NCBI RefSeq assembly: GCF_040833955.1
Contig: NZ_CP162133.1
Coordinates: forward strand, 62,001 to 126,000
Direction: 5' to 3'
Source of the DNA: Leptospira sp. WS60.C2
GTDB taxonomy: Bacteria > Spirochaetota > Leptospiria > Leptospirales > Leptospiraceae
Length of the DNA: 64,000 nt
The stretch's first letter is position 1, and the number at the start of each line of letters is the position of its first letter. Made by a program: the position numbers and the translations under genes. The notes beneath the pieces are model-generated. The model worked only from the letters and a program-made list of their open reading frames with translations. It made no database searches and was not told the origin of the DNA. Below, piece after piece: positions 55,069 to 63,687 of the stretch.

Positions 55069-55548
55069 ATGGAAGCAAAAATAGTCACATTTGACGGCAA
55101 ATTGATTTTGGGAAAAAAGTTGGAAATGTCTTTGGCAAACAATCTAACACCAATACTATGGAAATCATTTATTCCTCAAATACCTTCTATTCCCAATCGT
55201 ATTACAAAAGAACTCATTTCTGTATCGGTGTATCCGCAAGATTATTTTCAATCCTTTCACCCGAGTCGTAATTTTGAAAAATGGGCAGGTGTGGAAGTTT
55301 CTTTGACAAATGATACTTTGATTGGATTGGAAAGTTTGCGAATTGAGAACGGAATGTACGCAGAATTTTTATATCAAGGACTTCCAAAGGAAGCTGGAGT
55401 CTTTTACCAAAACATATTTAGAAATTGGCTACCAAATTCAAAATACCAATTGGACGCACGTCCTCATTTTGAAGTGATGGGCGAAAAATATAAAAACGAA
55501 GATCCAAACTCAGAAGAATTGGTTTATATCCCAATCACACTGCGTTAA
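55069..55548 (+). CDS. GyrI-like small-molecule-binding protein
   Basis: A 159-residue stand-alone effector-binding domain like those of AraC-type regulators and GyrI. It starts MEAKIVTFDGKLILGKKLEM and has MYAEFLYQGLP and NSKYQLDARPHFEVMGE. The family binds small hydrophobic ligands. The frame is open from a TTG at 54982, but the ATG at 55069 matches family N-termini; neither start has a good ribosome binding site. No DNA-binding domain is fused. Confidence 0.78.
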   Translation: MEAKIVTFDGKLILGKKLEMSLANNLTPILWKSFIPQIPSIPNRITKELISVSVYPQDYFQSFHPSRNFEKWAGVEVSLTNDTLIGLESLRIENGMYAEFLYQGLPKEAGVFYQNIFRNWLPNSKYQLDARPHFEVMGEKYKNEDPNSEELVYIPITLR

Positions 55549-55561
55549 GGATACGTAGGGC

Positions 55562-55637
55562 TTGGTCGACTGCCATTGTTAATTGGCAGGCGACGGGAGC
55601 GTTAGCGCACCCCGAAGTAGCCTGACCCTGCCACCAA
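55562..55637. other. Folded intergenic element with branched stems
   Basis: Stem 1 is GTCGACTGCCA-TTGTTAAT-TGGCAGGCGAC with one mismatch, stem 2 is GGGAGCG-TTAG-CGCACCC with one mismatch, and TTGGT pairs with ACCAA at the ends to close a three-way shape. Orientation is unknown. It lies in the 244-bp gap 55549-55792; the rest of that gap shows nothing clear. Confidence 0.4.
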
Positions 55638-55792
55638 CGATTGATTTCTTAGAATCGGATTGGGAACGCACAAATCGTACCCAAACGCATTTTTTTGCAA
55701 TGGAATGATTCCAGGATGAATGTGATTGAAAATGATCAAATGGGTTTTGATTTTTTGTTGCTTACGCATTCTGAAGGGGCTATTCTATACGG

Positions 55793-56467
55793 ATGCGTTT
55801 CGTTATTTTGATTGCCTTCCTCCTTCTGTTTCAGTGTGTAAAGCCTGAGCTCAATCATCCAAAGGATTTTGGAACGGATGCATTTTGGGAAACCGAAACC
55901 ATTCTCTGTTTCACGGGAAAATTATCCGAATGCCTTCCTTCTGTTCCCGTTTGTTCCACCTGCCGTTTTTTTTCTACTACTACATCTTATACCGGCAATC
56001 GAGGAGGAATTGCAGGATCGGATGCGATTTGTATGAGCGATCCTAAAAAACCAAATGATCCTCAGCGTGCTGTTTACAAAGCATTTCTTGTGGATGATGT
56101 GAATCGGATTGCTTGTACGACTTCTAATTGTTTAACTGGTGGACTATCGGAACATGTAGATTGGATTTTAAAACCAGATACAACGTATGTGCGAGCTGTG
56201 GATAATGTAACCATCGCGACTACGAATAGTGTTGGAATCTTTACAACCCAAACAAACGATGCAGAGAATCCACCGATCGCAGCTTCGATTTTTACCGGTA
56301 TGAATACAAGCGGTTGGACTACGCGCTCTGGTAATCATTGTAGTCGTTGGAACGATGGAACGAATTTAAGTTCAGGTTCCATTGCACCTAATAGCAACAG
56401 TCTGTATTTTTCGGGAGGAGTTCCGACTTGCGATACTACAACCGTTATCCTATGCGTGGAACAATAA
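55793..56467 (+). CDS. DUF1554 lipoprotein
   Basis: A 224-residue lipoprotein with a signal ending in LLLFQC (cysteine 15). The mature part is the DUF1554 domain found in Leptospira: VCSTCRFFSTTTSYTGN, GIAGSDAICMSDPKKP, then NHCSRWNDGT and a final VILCVEQ. Eight or more cysteines suggest disulphides. The domain is structurally related to C-type-lectin/endostatin-like folds in some Leptospira adhesins (inference from family knowledge). It may be surface exposed. The start is ATG at 55793; a purine-rich site lies somewhat far upstream. Confidence 0.82.
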   Translation: MRFVILIAFLLLFQCVKPELNHPKDFGTDAFWETETILCFTGKLSECLPSVPVCSTCRFFSTTTSYTGNRGGIAGSDAICMSDPKKPNDPQRAVYKAFLVDDVNRIACTTSNCLTGGLSEHVDWILKPDTTYVRAVDNVTIATTNSVGIFTTQTNDAENPPIAASIFTGMNTSGWTTRSGNHCSRWNDGTNLSSGSIAPNSNSLYFSGGVPTCDTTTVILCVEQ

Positions 56468-56741
56468 GAGAGCAAAGTCATTTGATTTTAGGTTAGTTAT
56501 GCGATATACATAATAATTCGACCGTTAGTTGTATGTTTCCCTGTTTGTCAAAGGGAAAATAAAATCTAATTTTATTATTTTCGAATCAAACCCTCCAAAA
56601 TAAATTCCAAAATCGTACAAAAAGATTGAGAAAAAGTAATCATTTCGTTTAGTTCGTATTAGGTGTGGGACGAATACGCGTTTTGTGACAGTTTTGTTCT
56701 TTTTCCAACATGCAAAAACACCTGATGAGGCAAATGAAAAT

Positions 56742-59264
56742 ATGAAACGTAAATTAGCGATTCTCGCTACAATTGGAATGACTTTTTTAACCATTGGATG
56801 TCCTGGTTCAGGCGGCGGTGGGGGTGGAGCTGCCCTCGCGTTATTGTTTGGTGGTGGTTCATCACAAGCACCGTCTAATCCGATTGAGCCTCCTACCGAG
56901 ACTCCTCAGATTCAATTATTTCGAGATGGAAGTCAGATTTTTAATTCTGGTTCATCTAATTTAGGTTCAGTAGTAATCAGTACAGCAGGAACTCCCGTTA
57001 CTTTTACGATTAAAAACTATGGAATTGAGAAGCTCGATTTACTGAATCCTACAGCAGTTGCGATTTCTGGTGCAGATGCTGCTATGTTTGCAATCGTTCA
57101 ACCTTCTGATTTTTCACTAGAATTAAATGAAACGGTCAATTTTACCATTCAATTCAATCCGAATGCAGTTGTTGGTGTGAAAACAGCTCAAATTTCCATT
57201 CCATCGAATGATCCAAAAACTCCAATGTTTCAAATGACCATCACTGGCACAGCAAGTCCCGTACCTGTGCCCGAGATTGCGGTCTCAATCGCAAGTGTGG
57301 ATAGAGCAACGAGTGCCACGTATACATTTACTTCCGTGCAAGAGGGACTTTCTGGATCAGACGTCACAGTTACCATACGAAACCTAGGAACTGCCGCTCT
57401 GAATGTATCTAATATCACCCTCGCTTCTGGAGATACTTCGCAATTCTCGATTACACCAGGAACCCTTCCTAGGAGCATTTCCGCTGGTGGTAATAGCACC
57501 TTTACCATGCGTTTTTCTCCAAGCTCGACTGGTGTTAAAAACGCGGTGCTCAATATCCTTTCGAATGATTCCGACGAAGCAACATTTGTATTAAATCTTT
57601 CAGGAACCGGAACCGCTGCCCCAGCCCCAGAAATCAATGTGCAAGTTAGTGGTGTAGATATAGCCTCAGGTGGGTCCTTAGCTGCATTTAGTAGTTTAAG
57701 AATAGGTGCTGGTTCGACTACAAGAACAATTACGATTCAAAACGTAGGAAATTCCACTCTCAACTTAACTGGTACTCCTAGGGTATTGATTACTGGTGGG
57801 AATGCATCGGATTTTGAAATTGTAAGCCAGCCTTCCGCCGCTACGATTGCTTCTAGTGCTAGTTTAACTTTTACAGTAAGATTTACACCAACGGCAACAG
57901 GTGCAAGAGCCTCAACATTTCAAATTGCGAACAATGATAGTAACGAAGGCACATATACAGTAAATCTTTCTGGTACAGGGATCGAACCTTCATCTCCATG
58001 CACTCCTATTGTTAATACAGTAACTAGGACATCAAATTCAGGTTCACAAAGCCTCGGTGGAGGTGTAACTCTATATTGGTCTGGAACACAGGGTCTTTCG
58101 GTTGGACCTTCAACGCCAAGCGTTGTTTATTTTTTGAACCAACCTCATTCGAGTCCATCAGGTGCTGTCTTGGGATACATGTATGATACTGATTTAAATC
58201 CACTTATGAACAGTAGAGATTCAGTTGGAAATACAGCTATGTCAGGAATGCTTCCCTACTCTCGGTATTCTACAGATTATTTATCAATTGCTGATGGAAA
58301 TCAAGCGATACCTACTTACACTCCATCATTATCATATTTATTGTTATTCGAACCTAACTCGACGGTTTCTTTTGCATCTACTACTGCATCCCTTACAACT
58401 TCATTGAGTTGTAACCCGATGTTATTGGAAGACCAGGCATTTACCTCTTCCGAAGGAACATCCTCAAACAATGGTTTGGATAAAGTTTGGACCTATCGGA
58501 AAAAGCTGAATGTTCGATTAATCTTCGTAAATGGTACCTATGCCACTCCTACTGTGGCTGGTGTCCAAGCGGCAGTGGATCGAATGACGCAAGTTTATGC
58601 ACAAAACTCGGTGAAAATTGATCTTCAGTTTACGGCGACAACGATCACAGATGCAGAATTTCAAACCATCGCTGATTTAGATGATGATACAGGAAATGTC
58701 ACTGCGTCTCTCACTAAACTTTATACATCTCCAGTTGGTTCCGCTGGTCAAGTAGCTACTTCACTTAACATCTATTTAACGGCAGATGAGAGCCAAGAGG
58801 GTGGTGTGCTTGGAACTTCTTCTGGTATTCCAGGTCTTCCTGGAGTCGCGGGAAGTAAAAAATCGGGCATGATTATTTTTATTGAACCACATAGATCAAC
58901 GGAACCTGGTTCTGGATCGGCTGGGGATGTTTTGTCAAATGCTGATTTGGTGTTTCTTGGTAACACAATGGCGCACGAAGCAGGACACTTTTTAGGTCTC
59001 TTCCATGTGAACGAGAGACAAGGATATGAGGCTGGTTCTACTAATATTCTTAGAGCACGTGATCCAATTCGTGATACGCCTTATTGTAGCCGTTCAATGG
59101 CAGGTATTGATGGACTTGTTGACATCAGCGAATGTCTTGGCACTGGATTTACCAATTCTGGTGCACGTAACTTGATGTTTTGGGCAGGAGACGGTGTCAC
59201 CGACCAAAGTCAACTCACTGGCGAGCAAGGGTGGCTCTTGCGTAACAACCCATTGACCTATTAA
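56742..59264 (+). CDS. Lipoprotein with Ig-like repeats and metzincin-type protease domain
   Basis: An 840-residue lipoprotein. The signal ends in FLTIGC, followed by a glycine-rich linker. Three Ig-like repeats of the choice-of-anchor-D / ASH type occupy about residues 50-410 (recurring pattern LNFTIQFNP, NDPKTPMFQMTITGTA; FTMRFSP, NDSDEATFVLNLSGTG; FTVRFTP, NDSNEGTYTVNLSGTG). The C-terminal part carries the zinc motif HEAGHFLGLFH (HExxHxxGxxH) followed by DTPYC and RNLMFW, the Met-turn-like segment of metzincins such as M43 cytophagalysins. It is probably a surface zinc protease. I use the ATG at 56742, not the frame opening at 56685. Confidence 0.82.
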   Translation: MKRKLAILATIGMTFLTIGCPGSGGGGGGAALALLFGGGSSQAPSNPIEPPTETPQIQLFRDGSQIFNSGSSNLGSVVISTAGTPVTFTIKNYGIEKLDLLNPTAVAISGADAAMFAIVQPSDFSLELNETVNFTIQFNPNAVVGVKTAQISIPSNDPKTPMFQMTITGTASPVPVPEIAVSIASVDRATSATYTFTSVQEGLSGSDVTVTIRNLGTAALNVSNITLASGDTSQFSITPGTLPRSISAGGNSTFTMRFSPSSTGVKNAVLNILSNDSDEATFVLNLSGTGTAAPAPEINVQVSGVDIASGGSLAAFSSLRIGAGSTTRTITIQNVGNSTLNLTGTPRVLITGGNASDFEIVSQPSAATIASSASLTFTVRFTPTATGARASTFQIANNDSNEGTYTVNLSGTGIEPSSPCTPIVNTVTRTSNSGSQSLGGGVTLYWSGTQGLSVGPSTPSVVYFLNQPHSSPSGAVLGYMYDTDLNPLMNSRDSVGNTAMSGMLPYSRYSTDYLSIADGNQAIPTYTPSLSYLLLFEPNSTVSFASTTASLTTSLSCNPMLLEDQAFTSSEGTSSNNGLDKVWTYRKKLNVRLIFVNGTYATPTVAGVQAAVDRMTQVYAQNSVKIDLQFTATTITDAEFQTIADLDDDTGNVTASLTKLYTSPVGSAGQVATSLNIYLTADESQEGGVLGTSSGIPGLPGVAGSKKSGMIIFIEPHRSTEPGSGSAGDVLSNADLVFLGNTMAHEAGHFLGLFHVNERQGYEAGSTNILRARDPIRDTPYCSRSMAGIDGLVDISECLGTGFTNSGARNLMFWAGDGVTDQSQLTGEQGWLLRNNPLTY

Positions 59265-59276
59265 GGAAGAATGAAA

Positions 59277-59807
59277 ATGAATATGTTGAAATTGATAATA
59301 ACTTTACTCCTTCTGCAAACAGCTTTGTTTGCAGAATCCTTGGATCCCAACCGTTACCAAAAAATCAAACGGATCCTAAGTCAAACTGGGCATATGGAAC
59401 TGGAAGTGATGAAACAATCGGTAGAATCCATTGTCAGTTACCCTGCCCCTTACCTTAGGACTCTCAGCGAAGAGCAGGGAGTTCGCATTTATGTCAAAGA
59501 GAGATCACTCATGCTTCTCTCCTACTATCCAGATGGAGAATCAGAAACATTACTGAAGAGCAATGTCGCTAACCAATCACTCCATCCGAGTTTACGCACG
59601 TTTTCGGCGCGTTCTTACCGAGATGGATTTGTTGGCAAAAAGGCTGACCAAGTGAATGCATATCTCAATCAATATAGAAATGATGCAAAGATTGGCAGTG
59701 CTGTTCGAACGCTTTTAGATCCAAAATTCAAAAAGAATTTGAATCCTAGCTTGGAAAAACAAAACGAAGCAGAAAGTATCAAATTAAAGAAGAAAATAAA
59801 TCCTTAA
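59277..59807 (+). CDS. Hypothetical exported protein
   Basis: A 176-residue protein with a signal peptide (MNMLKLIITLLLLQTALFAES). The mature part is helical and charged, with a basic lysine-rich tail; I do not recognise a family, though HEAT-like helices are possible. It starts 12 bp after the protease-lipoprotein stop and is probably co-transcribed with it. An ATG six bases earlier (59271) is too close to the AAGGA site, so I prefer 59277. Confidence 0.65.
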   Translation: MNMLKLIITLLLLQTALFAESLDPNRYQKIKRILSQTGHMELEVMKQSVESIVSYPAPYLRTLSEEQGVRIYVKERSLMLLSYYPDGESETLLKSNVANQSLHPSLRTFSARSYRDGFVGKKADQVNAYLNQYRNDAKIGSAVRTLLDPKFKKNLNPSLEKQNEAESIKLKKKINP

Positions 59808-60062
59808 ATGCAAGGAACATATTTCTATTTCTTGGCTCTCCTACGTAATCGGGGAGCCAGGGAATCGAAGTACCTCTCCCCGATCCTATCACCTAACAAA
59901 TATCAGACAAAATCTAAAGAATATTTTTCTTGCTTTTTAGAATCACGTTTGTATCGTCCTGAAAATTTTAACATTCGCGAAGATTTGTACATTAAGATGT
60001 CATTGATACCAAAAGTTTTAGGTATGCGTCTCCCGAAAGACTAGCAAAGCCTGAGCCCTCTT
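59808..60062. other. Non-coding stretch
   Basis: No convincing gene. A 78-codon frame starts immediately after the preceding stop but has no ribosome binding site or recognisable motif. It is the left flank of the repeat/toxin-antitoxin segment. Confidence 0.5.
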
Positions 60063-60200
60063 CACCCACCAAACATTTAAATGCGTTAGCGTGATCACCA
60101 TCGTGGAGGTGTTTGCTTCGAAAAGCACCCAAGGATGGGTGCGGGCGAGAGCTCTGGCCATGGATGGCCAGGCGAACGCGAGAAGCGAATGCCGAAACCT
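60063..60200. repeat. 138-bp structured direct repeat, copy 1
   Basis: Identical over 137 bases to copy 3 (61304-61440) and differing from copy 2 at two positions. Contained stems: CATTTAAATG palindrome, GCTT-CGAA-AAGC inside GGTG...CACC, GCACCCA-AGGA-TGGGTGC, and CTGGCCA-TGGA-TGGCCAG. On the minus strand its first bases supply part of the antitoxin stop codon. Not protein-coding. Confidence 0.85.
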
Positions 60201-60480
60201 ATGCAGAAATTTTTCTATTTTTAATGGAGACTTCTAGATCTAGCGCGTGACAAACTTTCAAAAAAGTTGATAAGTTACAATTCACTCCATTCTCAATTTT
60301 GGACAGCTGTTGTTGGGTGACGTGAGCTTTTTTTGCTAAATCCGATTGAGATAGTCCTTTTTTCTCTCTTAGTGTTTGTAACTCAATCGAGATATTCACA
60401 AGTTCTTTTTCTTCTTCAAATATCTTCTTAAATGATTTATTTCTCAACTTATTATCTAAATGTTTTTTGAACGATCGCAT
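60199..60480 (-). CDS. HigA-like antitoxin (XRE helix-turn-helix)
   Basis: A 93-residue protein with a Cro/cI-type helix-turn-helix (LREKKGLSQSDLAKKAHVTQ, then QLSKIENGVNCN). It is the antitoxin-side gene of a HigBA-type locus, starting on the last base of the toxin reading frame (TAATG) with an AAAGGAG site inside that frame. It appears intact, and the upstream inverted repeat at 60871 is a likely autoregulatory operator. The stop codon lies at the border of repeat copy 1. Confidence 0.85.
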   Translation of the reverse strand: MRSFKKHLDNKLRNKSFKKIFEEEKELVNISIELQTLREKKGLSQSDLAKKAHVTQQQLSKIENGVNCNLSTFLKVCHALDLEVSIKNRKISA

Positions 60481-60860
60481 TAATGAAACTCCTTTAGGTT
60501 TTTCTCATAATATTGCGCTAAGAAAATTTCCTTTCTTTTGATTGCCTTTTTAATTTCTGCTTTTGGAACCTTATCTGTGTTTTTGACAAATTGATTAGTT
60601 AAAACTATATAATTTTTAAAACAAAAGAAATACAGAATTCAAACTTGTGATCCGGAAAGCTTAATCCTCAGTTCATGGATTCCGTCAATTAACAGATCAG
60701 CATACGGTCTTGGCAAATTTGGTCCCATCTCTGAGAGTTTGTCTAACCATGCGAAAATTTTTGCCTGATTTCTTTCATCTTTAGAGTTTATGAAAGATTC
60801 GATCTCAGATGGCAAATCCTTGTTTTCTGAGAAATAAAGAATTTTCCATTTTTGACTCAC
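60480..60860 (-). pseudogene. HigB-like toxin interrupted by an in-frame TGA
   Basis: A frame of 126 codons with the HigB/Gp49 (RelE-superfamily) pattern. It begins with GTG at 60860 behind AGGATGAG, reads ...PYADLLIDGIHELRIKLSG, and continues after a single in-frame TGA (60641-60639) with ILYFFCFKNYIVLTNQFVKN and a lysine-rich end at the stop TAA overlapping the antitoxin ATG. The family normally has arginine at the TGA position, so CGA to TGA is the likely change. Only 73 residues can be made without readthrough, lacking the core active region, so the toxin is probably inactive. Selenocysteine use is not supported. Confidence 0.8.
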
Positions 60861-60870
60861 AACTCATCCT

Positions 60871-60888
60871 ACATCATAAATGATGTAT
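60871..60888. promoter_or_regulatory. Candidate toxin-antitoxin autoregulatory operator
   Basis: Perfect inverted repeat TACATCAT-AA-ATGATGTA just upstream of the toxin GTG. On the minus strand it overlaps a TATGAT -10-like sequence. Position and symmetry fit HigA repression. Confidence 0.6.
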
Positions 60889-60968
60889 CGTAAAGTTTAA
60901 AATTTGCTTCTTGTCTTATTTTTTATTCTCTTATTGATTCATTTTATACGAAAAGTATTTCTCCCTTC

Positions 60969-61114
60969 CACCCACCAAACATTTAAATGCGTTAGCGTGA
61001 TAACCATCGTGGAGGTGTTTGCTTCGAAAAGCACCCAGGGATGGGTGCGGGCGAGAGCTCTGGCCATGGATGGCCAGGCGAACGCGAGAAGCGAATGCCG
61101 AAACCTGGAGACGC
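60969..61114. repeat. Structured direct repeat, copy 2
   Basis: Matches copy 1 with two substitutions (GATC to GATA, AAGG to AGGG) and continues for eight more bases, GGAGACGC. Those eight are also the 3' end of ssrA beside copy 3. Confidence 0.85.
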
Positions 61115-61303
61115 TCGGTGAGTCGGCTTCCACGGTTCTCCCATCCAGGTCGAACACGTTCCAGCCCGTCCCGCTCGAGGTCTCGGCATCCTGCCTTCGA
61201 CAGAAACAGCTTCACGCTCCCTATGGGTCGCTACTGTTTCTGACTCTCACGGTCGTTCGACTCCCGTCGTAAAACATGGAGTAAATGAAATTTTCTTTCA
61301 AAA
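61115..61303. other. GC-rich spacer with inverted repeat
   Basis: No gene is supported. It contains 9-bp inverted arms CAGAAACAG (61201) and CTGTTTCTG (61234) around a 24-base loop. Reading frames in this area come from high GC and are not gene-like. Confidence 0.45.
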
Positions 61304-61440
61304 ACCCACCAAACATTTAAATGCGTTAGCGTGATCACCATCGTGGAGGTGTTTGCTTCGAAAAGCACCCAAGGATGGGTGCGGGCGAGAGCTCTGGCCA
61401 TGGATGGCCAGGCGAACGCGAGAAGCGAATGCCGAAACCT
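61304..61440. repeat. Structured direct repeat, copy 3, abutting ssrA
   Basis: Identical to copy 1 over its full length; its right edge meets the 3' end of ssrA (61440). On the minus strand it is directly downstream of the tmRNA, so it would be transcribed in any readthrough. Confidence 0.85.
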
Positions 61441-61788
61441 GGAGACGCCGGGAGTCGAACCCGGGTCCTATCGTCCTCAAATGCAGCTTCTACACGTTTA
61501 GTTTGCAAATGAATTTCGGAAAGACTTACCCTACAAACGGGGGACTCAATCCTATCCTACTTAGAGTTCAATTCGGTTCGAAGCGGGCGACAAATCCGAA
61601 AGGTCCTTAGAGAGGTGTCGGTTTCTAGGCCACCCAAGGAAACAGCCACCGAAACCGTAGAGCTTAAAATTAAGCTGCTAGAGCAAATTCGTTATTTGCA
61701 GTTATTGTTTTGAAGGTTTTTAAGAGGTCCCTCACCCCTACGTGCCACTGAATCCAAGCCAACAACAGTCGAAACCAATGTCGTCCCC
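61440..61788 (-). ncRNA. ssrA: Transfer-messenger RNA
   Basis: A 349-base tmRNA on the minus strand. The 5' end is GGGGACGACATTGG and the 3' end GACTCCCGGCGTCTCC, giving the tRNA-like acceptor stem and the GGTTCGACTCC T-arm. The tag frame at 61699-61670 reads ANNEFALAA followed by TAA. CCA is not encoded: the next bases are AGG, so it must be added. It rescues stalled ribosomes together with SmpB. The gene is bounded by repeat copy 3 downstream and a lipoprotein gene upstream on the other strand. Confidence 0.96.
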
Positions 61789-61885
61789 AATTCTTACTAC
61801 TTAGACGACGGTAATGGTTCGAATTGTTACGAAAAGCAAAAAAGGTTGAATTGGAGTTTTAGTGTGCAGGAATGTTTGTATCCTT

Positions 61886-63022
61886 ATGAAAATTTCCTTT
61901 CGTACTCCTTTTTTGACTCTATTGGTCCTCATCTTTTTCAGTTTCAATCCATCTTGTTCGCAAAAGGAACACCCTTCTGAGAAGGAAATCCGACTCGCAG
62001 TGTATGAAAAAGAAGAAGGGGATCCCATCCGAATCCTCGGGCAAAAACAGATCAATTTGGACGAAACACCTGAAATGGAAACTTTGGTATTGTTTCAGTC
62101 AGGGCAAAGTGAGGTATTGTCTGCGTTTCGTAAGGATGGATCCAATTGGATCTTTTTATGGAAGTTAGAATTCTTTCTGAAAAACTTAGGGCCGATGTAC
62201 CACGACGGCAAACAAAGTATTTGGGTCGCTGGATCTATTTCCGGCAAAGAAAAACCAACGTTTGCAGGGGATTGTTTGAGACGAGTGGTGCTCGCAGAAC
62301 TTCCTGGTGATAATTTCAATTCTGTCTTTGTTGAAGTATTGTCCGAAGAACCACCGTTAGGTTTATTTTCTGTTCCTATGGGTTATAGGAAAGGAAAAAA
62401 GATTTGGGATGGTTACCAACTCAAAGAACACGAAGAATTAAAACGAACCAAACGAGTTGAGTTTGAATATAGCGCTAAGGATAAATCGTTTCGTATCTTC
62501 CCCACAAATCCTAATTACTCACAAGAATTTGTTTTCAATGGCTGGGAGATGATTGCAAACCTGCCGATGCAACCGGTTCCTTCTTTTGTTTCGTTAGAAG
62601 TGGAACCTAAATTTGAAAAAGGAAAAGAATCTCTTGTGACCTTACAGCTGAAGAATCGAGGCAATTATGTAAGTTTAACATATCTGTCACTTTCCTTTCC
62701 CGATGTTGGAAACCTTCGATTAGCAAGTGAAACACAAGGTGTTCGTTTGTATAAAAAAGGGGATATTGTCTACAATGTCGTACAAAATAAAAAAATCCCA
62801 GCAGAGTATCCGTTACTCGAAGTTACTAAAGAAGGATGGGCAAATAACTTCCGTTATGGGATTAAGTTTTATTATACACCTGCTGTGACTGATTCTCCAA
62901 GGATTTTATTTCGTTCCACTTATAAGTTTTACCAAGATATAGTTTCGATTCCAAACCAATATTCGATTGCACCGTTTGAAAGGGATCAACAAGGGTTTCC
63001 CTCTTATCTTTTGGGCCAATAA
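61886..63022 (+). CDS. Hypothetical lipoprotein
   Basis: A 378-residue protein with a lipoprotein signal (MKISFRTPFLTLLVLIFFSF followed by NPSC). The mature part is strand-rich, with an FDP-like YKKGDIVYNVVQNKKIPAEY segment; I do not recognise a family. The frame opens at GTG 61862, which has a GGAG site 5 bp in front and would add eight residues including two cysteines; I prefer 61886 for the signal. It is divergent from ssrA and likely co-transcribed with the next gene. Confidence 0.7.
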   Translation: MKISFRTPFLTLLVLIFFSFNPSCSQKEHPSEKEIRLAVYEKEEGDPIRILGQKQINLDETPEMETLVLFQSGQSEVLSAFRKDGSNWIFLWKLEFFLKNLGPMYHDGKQSIWVAGSISGKEKPTFAGDCLRRVVLAELPGDNFNSVFVEVLSEEPPLGLFSVPMGYRKGKKIWDGYQLKEHEELKRTKRVEFEYSAKDKSFRIFPTNPNYSQEFVFNGWEMIANLPMQPVPSFVSLEVEPKFEKGKESLVTLQLKNRGNYVSLTYLSLSFPDVGNLRLASETQGVRLYKKGDIVYNVVQNKKIPAEYPLLEVTKEGWANNFRYGIKFYYTPAVTDSPRILFRSTYKFYQDIVSIPNQYSIAPFERDQQGFPSYLLGQ

Positions 63023-63033
63023 CGAAAAACGCA

Positions 63034-63687
63034 ATGAAACAAAGATTGCCAGAAGAAATTTTAGTAGCAAGACGTGAAATTGTTCGAGTCCAAGTCGAAC
63101 GATTCCATTTGTTTTATTTTGATTTCTTTCATCGTTCCGAAACAATTGAGATGGCAAAATTTTTCTTTGAGACCGTTTACAATTTGGATGGGAAAGAGGA
63201 ATGGGAAACGTTAGCGTTTCAAACCTATGACAAAGTCAAAAATATGCTGAAAGAGGGAACTCGAGAAAGTATAGAACGTCTGATGGAGCTCAATTCGATC
63301 ACTGATGAGTTGGACATCCAGATGGCAAAACTTTTGTTAGCGAAGGGCTGGGTATTCGGAAATGAAATCAACCAAGATGAATACTTTCGGTTGTTTTGTG
63401 AACTGGATCAAAGAGATCTGCGCAAAAAACAATTAGAAGTAGTTCTTTTTAATTTGAAAAAATTTTATGAACTTGCGCATAAGCCAATGAGTGCTTACAT
63501 CATCAAACCAGCAGCGATGATGTCCAAATTGCTAGGCGTGTATCCTTTGTTTAAAAAAGTGGAACAAGGGTATTACGCCACGTTACCAGTCAATCAGTTG
63601 TTATTTGATGAATTTTATGCATTAGTCCAAGAGAAAGAATGGAATTTTTTATTCCAGGCTTTTCCATCACTGAAAGAGGAATCATGA
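63034..63687 (+). CDS. Hypothetical protein, possibly FFLEELY-motif family
   Basis: A 217-residue soluble helical protein with many charged residues. The segment QVERFHLFYFDFF followed by AKFFFETVYNLDG is compatible with the FFLEELY-motif family (weak inference). It starts 11 bp after the lipoprotein gene and overlaps motB by 4 bp (ATGA), so it is in the flagellar-motor gene's transcript. Function unknown. Confidence 0.7.
   Translation: MKQRLPEEILVARREIVRVQVERFHLFYFDFFHRSETIEMAKFFFETVYNLDGKEEWETLAFQTYDKVKNMLKEGTRESIERLMELNSITDELDIQMAKLLLAKGWVFGNEINQDEYFRLFCELDQRDLRKKQLEVVLFNLKKFYELAHKPMSAYIIKPAAMMSKLLGVYPLFKKVEQGYYATLPVNQLLFDEFYALVQEKEWNFLFQAFPSLKEES

Noticed and set aside
59808..60044. 78-codon frame after the exported hypothetical gene
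   Set aside because: No ribosome site, no family motif and biased composition.
60639..60641. TGA as selenocysteine in the toxin
   Set aside because: No selenocysteine insertion element is visible, and the family has arginine, not cysteine, there.
60904..61272. Several overlapping frames of 60-122 codons on both strands in the repeat area
   Set aside because: They arise from GC-rich repeat sequence, share translated repeat copies, and lack start signals or motifs.
60063..61440. Direct repeats as a CRISPR array
   Set aside because: The units are about 138 bases, only three, with spacers of 768 and 189 bases and no cas genes.
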